Assembly: GCF_014360585.1 (NCBI RefSeq)
Contig: NZ_JACIXG010000014.1
Location: forward strand, 1-64,000
Length of the DNA: 64,000 bases
Direction of reading: 5' to 3'
DNA from: Nocardioides sp.
GTDB taxonomy: Bacteria; Actinomycetota; Actinomycetes; Propionibacteriales; Nocardioidaceae
In this document: one piece after another, positions 17,185 through 24,104 of the stretch
How the letters are laid out: each line of letters opens with the position of its first letter
Numbering within the stretch: position 1 is the stretch's first letter
Notes under the pieces: generated by a model
Told to the model about the DNA's origin: nothing
The model's input: the letters and a program-made list of their open reading frames with translations, nothing else
Databases searched by the model: none
Made by a program: the position numbers and the translations under genes

Positions 17185-17826
17185 ATGAAGCTCAACACCA
17201 TCACGCGCACCGGCGGCGTCGCCGCTTCCCTGGCCCTCGTGCTGGGCCTCGGCCTTTCGGCCTGCGGCTCTGACGACGACAGCAAGTCCGACTCCAAGAG
17301 CGGCTCCGGCACCTCCGAGACGACGTCTGAGGAGACCGAGGCGACCGAGGCCGGCGCCCAGACCTTCGGCGAGGGCTGCAAGCTGATCCCCGCCGACGGC
17401 GAAGGCTCGTTCAACGGCATGGCGACCGCACCCGTCGCCTCGGCCGCCAGCGCCAACCCGCTGCTCACCACCCTGGTGACGGCCGTCGGCGAGGCCGACC
17501 TGGTCGACACCCTCAACGGTGCGGACGCGCTCACCGTCTTCGCGCCGACCGACGACGCCTTCGCGAAGATCCCGAAGGCCGACCTGGACGCCGTGCTCGC
17601 TGACAAGGCCCTGCTGACCAAGGTCCTCACCCACCACGTCGTGGCGGGCCAGCTCAGCCCCGACGAGGTCGCGGGTGAGCACGAGACCCTGGCCGGCGAC
17701 ATGATCACCGTCGAAGGCGCGGACGAGGAGTTCACCGTCGGCAAGGAGAACGCCAAGGTTCTCTGCGGCAACATCCCGACCGCCAACGCCACGGTGTACG
17801 TCGTCGACACCGTTCTGATGCCCTGA
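17185..17826 (+). CDS. Fasciclin-domain lipoprotein (MPT70/MPT83-like)
   Basis: The protein starts with a signal peptide and lipobox (GLSAC), followed by an acidic, serine/threonine-rich linker (residues 30-55). A single FAS1 domain follows: SANPLLTTLVTAV, LTVFAPTDDAFAKIP, LTKVLTHHVVAGQLSPD and ANATVYVVDTVLMP. FAS1 proteins are surface adhesion-type domains; MPT83 and MPT70 of mycobacteria are controlled by SigK. ATG 17185 has AAAGG upstream, and the in-frame codons before it do not look like protein. The gene sits directly before sigK (37-base gap), which supports control by SigK/RskA. Confidence 0.93.
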   Translation: MKLNTITRTGGVAASLALVLGLGLSACGSDDDSKSDSKSGSGTSETTSEETEATEAGAQTFGEGCKLIPADGEGSFNGMATAPVASAASANPLLTTLVTAVGEADLVDTLNGADALTVFAPTDDAFAKIPKADLDAVLADKALLTKVLTHHVVAGQLSPDEVAGEHETLAGDMITVEGADEEFTVGKENAKVLCGNIPTANATVYVVDTVLMP

Positions 17827-17863
17827 TCCAGACATCCGACCGGTTATCCGCGAGGATAGACAC

Positions 17864-18463
17864 ATGAGACCGCTCAGCTCAGTTCCCTCCGGCGACTCGT
17901 CGCCGGAGGGAACCGGGTCGCCCGGGCTTGCGGTGCTCCTGCGTCGCATCGCTCGTGGCGACGAAGCCGCCTTCGCGGCCCTATACGACCAGACCGCCGC
18001 TCGAGTCCACGGGCTCGTGCTCAGAGTCGTGCGTGACCCGGCCCAGGCCGAAGAGGTCACCCAGGAGGCCTTCCTCCAGGTGTGGCGCCAAGCCAGCCGC
18101 TACGACGAGAACCTCGGCAGTGCCCATTCGTGGCTGCTGACGCTGGCTCATCGTCGTGCGGTGGACCGGGTCAGGTCGGCGGAGTCCGCCGGCCGCAACG
18201 ACACCGCCTACCACGGCACCACGCATGCTCCGGCGCACGACACCACTGCTGAAGCGGCGGAGAGCTCGCTGGAGGCACGCCGAGTCCACGCAGCACTCGC
18301 GACATTGACAGCAGCTCAGCGCGAGGCTTTACAGCTCGCATACTTCGGCGGCTACACCCACACTGAGGTCGCCGCCATGCTCGACCTACCGGTCGGCACC
18401 GCAAAGACCCGTATCCGGGACGGGCTGATTCGTCTTCGCGACGCGATGGGAGTGCACCAATGA
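17864..18463 (+). CDS. sigK: ECF sigma factor SigK
   Basis: This 199-residue extracytoplasmic-function sigma factor has region 2 (DEAAFAALYDQTAARVHGL, VTQEAFLQVWRQASRYD, AHSWLLTLAHRRAVDRVRS) and region 4 (TAAQREALQLAYFGGYTHTEVA, LPVGTAKTRIRDGLIRLR). It directs RNA polymerase to stress-specific promoters. Identity as SigK rests on context: the next gene is an RskA-like anti-sigma factor with a 4-base overlap (ATGA), and upstream are the fasciclin and molybdopterin genes typical of this regulon. ATG 17864 gives the normal family length. Confidence 0.9.
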   Translation: MRPLSSVPSGDSSPEGTGSPGLAVLLRRIARGDEAAFAALYDQTAARVHGLVLRVVRDPAQAEEVTQEAFLQVWRQASRYDENLGSAHSWLLTLAHRRAVDRVRSAESAGRNDTAYHGTTHAPAHDTTAEAAESSLEARRVHAALATLTAAQREALQLAYFGGYTHTEVAAMLDLPVGTAKTRIRDGLIRLRDAMGVHQ

Positions 18464-19239
18464 CAGCGCAAGACATTCACGCCCTCTCCGGCGCGTACGC
18501 CGTGGACGCCGTCGATGACATCGAGCGCGCCCGTTTCGAGCAGCATCTCGCCGTCTGCGCCGACTGCCGCGCCGAGGTGACCAGCCTGCAGGAGAGCGCC
18601 GGACTGCTCGACGCGCTGACCGAAGTCGCTCCGCCACCGGAGATGCGCGATCGTCTGCTCGCCGGCATCAAGGAGATCCGCCCGCTACCGCCCGAGACGC
18701 CGACCAGCATCGAGGGTATCGGCGCTGCCCTTCAAGCCGAAGGCTCCGACCCCTCCAGCCCCTCGGGGTCGACCGGTCCTCGCTATCGAGGGTTGCGGCT
18801 GCTCGCGGCTGCTGCGGCGGTGTTGGCCATCGTCGGCGTCGGCACGGTCGGCGTGGTCGAACTGACTCGCGATGACACGACTCAGACCGTCTCAACAGCC
18901 GAGCGGGTGTTGAGCGCCGAGGACGCCAAGACGGTCTCCGTCAAGCTGCCCCGCGGCGCCAGCGCCCGGATCGTACGCTCGGTCTCGGAGGGCAAGGCGG
19001 TGCTGGTCACCTCCGACATGCCGCCCGCGCCCGACGGCAAGGTCTACGAGCTCTGGCTCCAGCACGACGACGTCATGGTCCCGGCCGGCCTGATGCCCGA
19101 CGAAACCGACCAGACGATCGTCCTCGAGGGTGACGCCGCGGACGCCAGTGCCGCCGGGATCACCGTCGAGCCGGACGGAGGCTCCAAGGAGCCGACCTCG
19201 GCCCCGATCGCGTTGTTCGACTTCTCGCGGGCGACCTGA
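18460..19239 (+). CDS. rskA: Anti-sigma-K factor RskA
   Basis: RskA holds SigK inactive at the membrane until regulated proteolysis releases it. The cytoplasmic N-terminus has the anti-sigma zinc-finger pattern FEQHLAVCADCRAE (residues 24-37). One membrane helix follows (LLAAAAAVLAIVGVGTVGVV, about residues 112-131), and the extracytoplasmic RskA domain includes GKVYELWLQHDDVMVPAGLM. The 259-residue length is typical. Its ATG overlaps the sigK stop, so the pair is translationally coupled, as expected for sigma/anti-sigma partners. Confidence 0.92.
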   Translation: MTAQDIHALSGAYAVDAVDDIERARFEQHLAVCADCRAEVTSLQESAGLLDALTEVAPPPEMRDRLLAGIKEIRPLPPETPTSIEGIGAALQAEGSDPSSPSGSTGPRYRGLRLLAAAAAVLAIVGVGTVGVVELTRDDTTQTVSTAERVLSAEDAKTVSVKLPRGASARIVRSVSEGKAVLVTSDMPPAPDGKVYELWLQHDDVMVPAGLMPDETDQTIVLEGDAADASAAGITVEPDGGSKEPTSAPIALFDFSRAT

Positions 19240-19251
19240 CCTGCGAGAACG

Positions 19252-19278
19252 TGAGCCGGCTCCGACGGGGCCGGCTCA
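19252..19278. terminator. Hairpin between convergent rskA and NPP1 genes
   Basis: TGAGCCGGC (19252-19260) pairs with GCCGGCTCA (19270-19278) around a nine-base loop. The right arm includes the stop codon of the minus-strand gene. There is no T-tract, so it is a modest candidate terminator. Confidence 0.5.
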
Positions 19279-20052
19279 GGCGTAGGGGTCGAGGGAGACC
19301 TCGGCCGGCTTCCCGGCCGCCAGCGCGTTGCCGAAGCGCCCGTCGGTCAGCTTGAAGGTAGCCGCACCGAAGTCGGCCGCGACGAGGCGGTCACGGATGC
19401 CGGCCGGGTAGTTGTCCCAGCCGACCAGGCCCTTGACCTGCCAGACCCGCTCGTGGTTCTCGGGCGGCTCGTCGCCGCCGCCGACCTTGGGGAAACGGAA
19501 GCAGTGGGTGCTGCCGCCGTCCTTGTGATAGACGGCCTTGGGGTGCGTACCGCCCTCGAACTGCAGCTCCGACTCGGGCTTGATCTGATAGCCCGAGTGC
19601 TGGGAGACGGACATGAATCTCGCACGACCGTCCCGCACCCACACGATGATGTGCTCCCAGTCGTGCCGGTGGCCAGCGGATCCGGGACCCCACGAGACCT
19701 GGTCCTTCTCGAAGTAGTAGCCGTAAAGATAGGCGCACCAGCCGTTGTTGCACTTCGAGCGGGAGTAGACGTTGGTGTTCTGCAGGTCAGAGAGATCACG
19801 GCACTGGCCGTTGACCGTGCCGCCCATCCCCAGGCCGCCGTTCACCGTGCCGTCCGGGCCGATCGCCGGGGTGCTGTAACAGCCGTCGGTGTCGAAGTCG
19901 AGGGCCGGCTGCCAGGTGCGGTCGGCTTCCGGGGCGGAAGCCGGCAGTGCCGGGGGCGGGGCGGCCCAGGCGGCCGCCGGGATGACGGAGAGAACTGCGG
20001 CGAGCGGAAGCGCGAGGGCGAGCCGACGCGTGAGTCGTTTCCCGAGAGTCAT
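19276..20052 (-). CDS. NPP1 (necrosis-inducing, NLP-type) secreted protein
   Basis: The NLP family signature GHRHDWE is present in SAGHRHDWEHIIVWVRDG, together with family segments WCAYLYGYYFEKDQ and ALDFDTDGCYSTPAI. In plant pathogens such proteins form a metal-dependent surface that binds membrane sphingolipids. In soil actinobacteria the target is unknown. A signal peptide (residues 1-30, ending AWA-AP) makes it secreted. ATG 20052 is chosen because it begins the signal peptide; the longer frame upstream is not protein-like. Cysteines in DGCYS, GQCRD, SKCNNGWC and THCFRF could form disulphides. Confidence 0.9.
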   Translation of the reverse strand: MTLGKRLTRRLALALPLAAVLSVIPAAAWAAPPPALPASAPEADRTWQPALDFDTDGCYSTPAIGPDGTVNGGLGMGGTVNGQCRDLSDLQNTNVYSRSKCNNGWCAYLYGYYFEKDQVSWGPGSAGHRHDWEHIIVWVRDGRARFMSVSQHSGYQIKPESELQFEGGTHPKAVYHKDGGSTHCFRFPKVGGGDEPPENHERVWQVKGLVGWDNYPAGIRDRLVAADFGAATFKLTDGRFGNALAAGKPAEVSLDPYA

Positions 20053-20185
20053 GTGGGGGTCCCTTGTTCGTGGGGGAGGGGGTGCACAGATGCAACCAGT
20101 GCCGCGACCACGTGACAACCCCTTGCGCGTGAACGCGGCGGTAACGCGGCTCTCGTGCCCACCGTTGCCCTGGTTGGATGGTCCC

Positions 20186-20629
20186 GTGGACGCAACACAG
20201 TGGCAGGAACGCATCGCCTCCGAGTTCACCGGTCTCGGGCAGCGGGAGTTCGTGATCGTCAGCGAGCCCGAGCCTTCGGCGCCGGAACCGACAGGCTTTC
20301 TGGCCCGGCTCAGGTCCGCGGCGTCACGGTCCGCCCCGTCCCGCTGGGGGCAGGTGCTGTGCGAGGACGAGGTGCTCTACGCCGAGTTCGTAGGTACGCA
20401 GCACATCGGCGGCACCTGGGAGGCCTCCGCCGAGCAGCACGAGGCACTTCGCGCGGCAGGCTGGCTGACGCCCGACGAGACCGACCCGATCGCCCCGGCT
20501 CCGGCGGTGCCGCACTACTGGCGCACGGTGCCCCGGTCGGAGGCAGCGCTCGTCGCCAGTCTCCTCGTCGACGCCTTCCGCATCCTCGGCGCCGACTTCT
20601 CGACCCTCACCCTCAAGCGGGATAAGTAG
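20186..20629 (+). CDS. Small conserved protein of unknown function (TY-Chap/YbjN-like?)
   Basis: From GTG 20186 it encodes 147 residues with no signal peptide. Visible features are a polar N-terminus (QREFVIVSEPEP), a central beta-rich part (VLCEDEVLYAEFVGTQHIGG), QHEALRAAGWLTPDETD and a C-terminal helix (VASLLVDAFRILGAD). The layout resembles small chaperone-like TY-Chap domain proteins found near ESX genes in actinobacteria, but I cannot confirm this. It is divergent from the NPP1 gene and overlaps the lipoprotein gene of the ESX-like operon tail to tail by 17 bases. Confidence 0.6.
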   Translation: MDATQWQERIASEFTGLGQREFVIVSEPEPSAPEPTGFLARLRSAASRSAPSRWGQVLCEDEVLYAEFVGTQHIGGTWEASAEQHEALRAAGWLTPDETDPIAPAPAVPHYWRTVPRSEAALVASLLVDAFRILGADFSTLTLKRDK

Positions 20630-21278
20630 CCAACGACTTGCTTGCACTGCAGAGCAGATGCTGCGCATCGTGACCGGCGTTGCCGTGCGCGAAAGTCAGA
20701 CCCCCGTCAGTCTCTTCGAGCCTCATTGCGGGCGGGATCGGCGAGGCGACCACGCCAAGGCAGAAACGTACTGCCACTGGCTCCTTCGGCAGCGTGATCT
20801 TCCCGTGCCCGAGATCGTCGCCGAAGGGTTGGTTGCGGGTCGCCGGGAGGTCGACGCTGGTCTCGACCGTCAACGTCTTGCCCGGGGCCAACAGCTGACC
20901 GCCACCCGTGGGCGCGACGGCCAGGTTGACGCCTGGCGGCCAGGGGAAGACCCGATGGGAGAGCACCAGGACGGGACCGTCCTCACCGCTCTCGGCCGTG
21001 ACGTACGGGGCGGTAGACAGCTTGGTCCCTGCCCCCGACGGCACCAGCGTACGGTCGGCGACGAAGACCTCGGAAGATTCGTTGTTGGTCACCGTGTAGG
21101 TCGCCGACACCGACTTGGCCTCGGTCTGGATGTCCGCCGAGAAGTCGACCTTGGGCGCAGTCGCCGGCGAGCTCGGGTCCGGCGGCTCGCCGCCGTCCTC
21201 GAACCCCGGCAAACCTGACCCGCAACCGCTGAGCACGACGACGAGAGCCGCGACCGTCGAGCACCGGAGCCCTCTCAT
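20613..21278 (-). CDS. Predicted lipoprotein, last gene of the ESX-like operon
   Basis: The N-terminus is a signal peptide with lipobox VLSGC (cysteine at residue 19). The mature part has a proline/acidic linker, then beta-sandwich-like text (ADIQTEAKSVSATYTVTNNESSEVFVADRTLVP) resembling an extracellular immunoglobulin-like domain. No named family is recognised. It lies three bases after the preceding gene and overlaps the convergent gene at its 3' end. As the sixth gene in a tightly packed run, it is probably the surface component of the set. Confidence 0.72.
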   Translation of the reverse strand: MRGLRCSTVAALVVVLSGCGSGLPGFEDGGEPPDPSSPATAPKVDFSADIQTEAKSVSATYTVTNNESSEVFVADRTLVPSGAGTKLSTAPYVTAESGEDGPVLVLSHRVFPWPPGVNLAVAPTGGGQLLAPGKTLTVETSVDLPATRNQPFGDDLGHGKITLPKEPVAVRFCLGVVASPIPPAMRLEETDGGLTFAHGNAGHDAQHLLCSASKSLATYPA

Positions 21279-21281
21279 CGC

Positions 21282-21722
21282 TCAGTAGGCGCCGAGCTGC
21301 TGGCAGAGCAGGCGGTAGAAGGCGGTGTTGGTCATCGGGGTGAGCTTGTCGTCCAGCGCAAGATGGACACCGTTGGCGCCGTTGATCCCGGCCAGCTGCC
21401 ACGAGTCGACCGCGATCGACCAGGCGGTGCGGGCGCTGACCTCGTACAGGGCCGCGTCGCGGACGTCCTGGTCCTCGCCCAGCAGCTCGGCCATCCGAGC
21501 GGTCGGGAAGGGGCGCACCGACCCGGCGGCGCCCTTGACCGGGCGGATCTTGAGAGTGCGGATCAGGCTCGGGACGAGGTGGCCGCGTGGGAGGTCGAGG
21601 GGCTGCGTACGGGTGCCGTCGACACCCAGCTCGAGATGGACGCCCGCGGGATCGACGCTGGCGCGGTGCTCGAGCCGACCGCCCGGGCCGGCGAGGGTCC
21701 AGGCGACCACCACTGCACTCAT
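21282..21722 (-). CDS. Conserved hypothetical protein of the ESX-like operon
   Basis: ATG 21722 overlaps the previous stop (ATGA) and gives 146 residues. The N-terminal half is beta-rich (VVAWTLAGPGGRLEHRASVD, GVHLELGVDGTRTQPLDLPRG) and the C-terminal half helical (ALYEVSARTAWSIAVDSWQLAG, NTAFYRLLCQQLGAY). It is somewhat like ESX secretion-associated (EspG-type) cytosolic proteins in layout, but this is weak. No signal peptide or catalytic motif is visible. Position in the operon is the best clue to function. Confidence 0.62.
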   Translation of the reverse strand: MSAVVVAWTLAGPGGRLEHRASVDPAGVHLELGVDGTRTQPLDLPRGHLVPSLIRTLKIRPVKGAAGSVRPFPTARMAELLGEDQDVRDAALYEVSARTAWSIAVDSWQLAGINGANGVHLALDDKLTPMTNTAFYRLLCQQLGAY

Positions 21723-22150
21723 ACCGGGCTCCAGGTCGCGGCGGTGGCGTCGATCTGGGCGGCCCAGGTCGCGTACTCGCTGGTCGGAACGGTGGCGGTC
21801 AGGGTGTGGCCGACCCCGTCGATCGCCACGAACCACTGCTCCATGGTCAGCGCGGACTCGCCCGGCCCGTCGTACATCGCCAGTCGCCGCCCCGCCTCCT
21901 GACCGGCGATCGTGAGGCGCTCCAGGTCGATCGGCGTGTAGCCCGGCATCATCTCGGCGAACGCCATCTCCGAGCCGACCTGCCAGTCACGAAACCCCAG
22001 GTCACCGTTGGTCTGGGCGGTCACCGTGATGTTGGCGCGGAAGGTGCCCTCGGACGGCGCGAGCGCCAGGAAACGTACGCCCTCGGGTGGGTCGACGCTC
22101 TCCCAGCCGTTCGGGAGCGTCATGGTCGTCTGGTTGTCGGACACAGTCAC
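21719..22150 (-). CDS. DUF1795/LpqN-like protein of the ESX-like operon
   Basis: Read from GTG 22150, which overlaps the upstream stop, it encodes 143 residues. The pattern MTLPNGWESVDPPEGVRFLA, SEGTFRANITVTAQ, then GQEAGRRLAMYDG and SALTMEQWFVAIDG is like the DcrB/LpqN fold (DUF1795), usually extracytoplasmic and linked to mycobacterial envelope export. There is no signal peptide here, so it may be a cytosolic chaperone-like version. It overlaps neighbours on both sides by 4 bases, which points to stoichiometric co-expression. Confidence 0.6.
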   Translation of the reverse strand: MTVSDNQTTMTLPNGWESVDPPEGVRFLALAPSEGTFRANITVTAQTNGDLGFRDWQVGSEMAFAEMMPGYTPIDLERLTIAGQEAGRRLAMYDGPGESALTMEQWFVAIDGVGHTLTATVPTSEYATWAAQIDATAATWSPV

Positions 22151-22506
22151 TTCTTCCCCGCGGTGCGCTTCTTCTTCGGACGCGACTCGCGATACCACTT
22201 CGGCTTGATGAACGACGGCGTGGGCACGATGACCAGCAGCGGGTAGACGATGCAGGTGAGCAGGAAGAGCCCGCCGATGATCGTCCAGGCCGCGGTCTGC
22301 TCCGGCACCAGCCCGAACGCCGTCGAGCCGGTGATGGCCAGCGCGGAGATGCAGGGCAGATGGATGAGCACGACGTCCTCGCCCACACCGCCCCGGTTCC
22401 AGGAGTTGGCCCAGGAACGGGCACGGGCCGAGAGCCCGAGATGTTGCCAGATGCTGACCCCGGCGCCGATGGTGCCGGCGGCCAGGATGAGTGCGGCCCA
22501 GATCAT
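22147..22506 (-). CDS. Small membrane protein of the ESX-like operon
   Basis: ATG 22506, with TAGGAC seven bases upstream, gives 119 residues. Three hydrophobic helices are visible: MIWAALILAAGTIGAGVSIW, LPCISALAITGSTAFGLV and AAWTIIGGLFLLTCIVYPLL. The C-terminus is very basic (WYRESRPKKKRTAGKK) and probably cytoplasmic. It could anchor or export the products of its neighbours. No family is recognised. Confidence 0.7.
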   Translation of the reverse strand: MIWAALILAAGTIGAGVSIWQHLGLSARARSWANSWNRGGVGEDVVLIHLPCISALAITGSTAFGLVPEQTAAWTIIGGLFLLTCIVYPLLVIVPTPSFIKPKWYRESRPKKKRTAGKK

Positions 22507-22513
22507 TGCGGTC

Positions 22514-23716
22514 CTAGTCCCAGAAGGTGATGGCGTCGCCGACATCGGAGGCTACCTCGCCGGCGCCCTCCGCGAAGTCGCTGACCCCGTCGACGACGGC
22601 CTCGCCGAGCTCACCGGCCTCGTCGACCACGAAGTCGGCCGCCTTGCCGGCCAGCCCGGAGCCGATCGCACCACCGATCACACCGCCGACGACACCGCCG
22701 ATGACCGTCCCCGGTCCGGGGAAGATGCTGCCGATGGCAGCACCGGCCTGGGCCCCGGCCCAGGCTCCACCTGCGGCGCCCGCGGTCGTGATCGCCGACG
22801 TGCTCACGGTGCGGCTGACCCGCTCCGTAGTCGACAGCGACGGATCGTCGGCGTCCTTCTGCCACTGCTCCCAAGCCGAGGTGCCGGCCGTGACCACCCA
22901 GCCCGCGCGGGTCGCCCACTTGCCGGCGGTCAGCCACTTGCCGCGTACGGCTGCTTTATTGGCCTTCGCGTGCCAGTTCTTGTCGCTGAGCACCTTCGCG
23001 GCACGATCGAGCTTGGTCAGGCTCGCCGGGCTGGCGAACCGCCCGTTCACCCGCGGCTGGAAGATGCCGTAACGGCTCTTCACCATCCAGTCGATGCCGG
23101 CACCGGCGCCGAGACCGGCCAACCCCAGAGCGTACGCACCGATCTGCATACCGTCGGAGAAGTCCTTGGGCAGCAGGCCCAGGTCTTGGAGACGGTCCTC
23201 GATCCAGCCGTCGCCGGTCGACTTCGCGATCGCCTTGCCGAGGTCCTCGTGGGCGTTGTCCTCGTCCTTGCGCGCCGTCTCGACGCGGCTGACCAGGGCG
23301 TTCCATTTCTCGACCTTGGTGTTGTGGGCGTCGACGTCGCCCTCGGAGGCATCCTCACCCGGGTCGGTCGGCGGCGAGATCATGGTGCCGCTGACGGCGA
23401 GCCCGGCTTCGCTGGCCTCGGTGCGGATCGTCGACATCTTGGTCTCGACCGCCTTGAGGTCGCCGGAGAAGGTGGAGAGGCCCTTGCCCATGGCCTCGAT
23501 GCGCGACTCGAGCTGACGCAGGTCGCTCTTACGCTTCTCCGCCTTCGTCTCGAAGGCGGCGCCGGCCTGGCCCTTCCACGAGCCGGCGGTCTTGATCGCC
23601 TTGCCGACGTCGTCGAGCGCATCGCCGACCGCTTCCTTGGCGGTCGTGCACGCGTCCGCCGCCGTCTGCGCCGCGGTCGCATCACCGTAGACCTTCGTGT
23701 CCATCGCCTCCGGCAT
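22514..23716 (-). CDS. WxG-motif ESX-like substrate with C-terminal glycine zipper
   Basis: The first 110 residues form a helical hairpin with a WKG turn (TAGSWKGQAGAAFETK), the WXG100 signature of type VII substrates. A middle region (130-290) is helical. The C-terminal part has glycine-zipper segments (GAAGGAWAGAQAGAAIGSI, VIGGVVGGVIGGAIGSGLAG) that could insert in membranes, ending DAITFWD. This is the plan of large WXG/LXG-type effectors. ATG 23716 overlaps the stop of the small upstream gene (ATGA); ATG 23704 is an alternative. No toxin domain is recognised. Confidence 0.72.
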   Translation of the reverse strand: MPEAMDTKVYGDATAAQTAADACTTAKEAVGDALDDVGKAIKTAGSWKGQAGAAFETKAEKRKSDLRQLESRIEAMGKGLSTFSGDLKAVETKMSTIRTEASEAGLAVSGTMISPPTDPGEDASEGDVDAHNTKVEKWNALVSRVETARKDEDNAHEDLGKAIAKSTGDGWIEDRLQDLGLLPKDFSDGMQIGAYALGLAGLGAGAGIDWMVKSRYGIFQPRVNGRFASPASLTKLDRAAKVLSDKNWHAKANKAAVRGKWLTAGKWATRAGWVVTAGTSAWEQWQKDADDPSLSTTERVSRTVSTSAITTAGAAGGAWAGAQAGAAIGSIFPGPGTVIGGVVGGVIGGAIGSGLAGKAADFVVDEAGELGEAVVDGVSDFAEGAGEVASDVGDAITFWD

Positions 23717-24015
23717 CAGCTGCCCCTCACCCTCTGCTCGTGGCGGCGGCCATCGTCCCCGGCCGCGTGGTCGGACGTGGTCGCGTGGTCCAGTGCGTTC
23801 TGCACGCCGTCGCTCAGCGACCCGAGACCTTCTGACATGCCACCGACCGCCGCTGCCAGCGACGCCAGCGCGGTCGCGACCTCGGAGGACGACTCGCCGA
23901 CGTCAGGTGTCTTCTGCAGCGGCTCGGCCTGCTTGAAGAGCTCGCCGCCAGCAGTGTTGAGCGTGTTCTTGATGGACCTGAGATCGCCGGGGCTGACGTG
24001 GATGTCTTCGGTCAT
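23716..24015 (-). CDS. Small EspC/WXG100-like protein, first gene of the ESX-like operon
   Basis: This 99-residue helical protein begins EDIHVSPGDLRSIKNTLNTA, which resembles EspC-type (DUF2580) ESX partners, and has a central helix rich in Ala, Ser and Leu (VATALASLAAAVGGMSEGL). No WxG is present. Small partners of this kind pair with a larger WxG protein for co-secretion; the next gene, overlapping by 4 bases, encodes exactly such a protein. A ribosome binding site (GGACGAGGAC) precedes the ATG. It heads a six-gene run with overlaps or gaps under 10 bases. Confidence 0.65.
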   Translation of the reverse strand: MTEDIHVSPGDLRSIKNTLNTAGGELFKQAEPLQKTPDVGESSSEVATALASLAAAVGGMSEGLGSLSDGVQNALDHATTSDHAAGDDGRRHEQRVRGS

Positions 24016-24060
24016 GTCCTCGTCCTACCCGTTTTCTACGGTTTCAAACACAGCAGAAAG

Positions 24061-24083
24061 TAAAAAGCCCTATAGGGGTATCC
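24061..24083. promoter_or_regulatory. CCCTATAGGG palindrome beside an A-run; terminator or operator
   Basis: Between the ESX-like operon and the exporter gene (both minus strand) is CCCTATAGGG (24068-24077), flanked on the minus strand by a T5 run (24062-24066). It could be a short terminator for the exporter gene, or an operator resembling the C/G-tract sites of CsoR-family repressors, placed about 50 bases before the ESX-like operon start. Confidence 0.3.
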
Positions 24084-24104
24084 CGGTGGGTCCGGGGCCG
24101 ATGG

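Noticed and set aside
15477..17810. A 777-codon minus-strand frame opposite the molybdopterin and fasciclin genes
   Set aside because: It mirrors two well-supported genes and shows no motif of its own.
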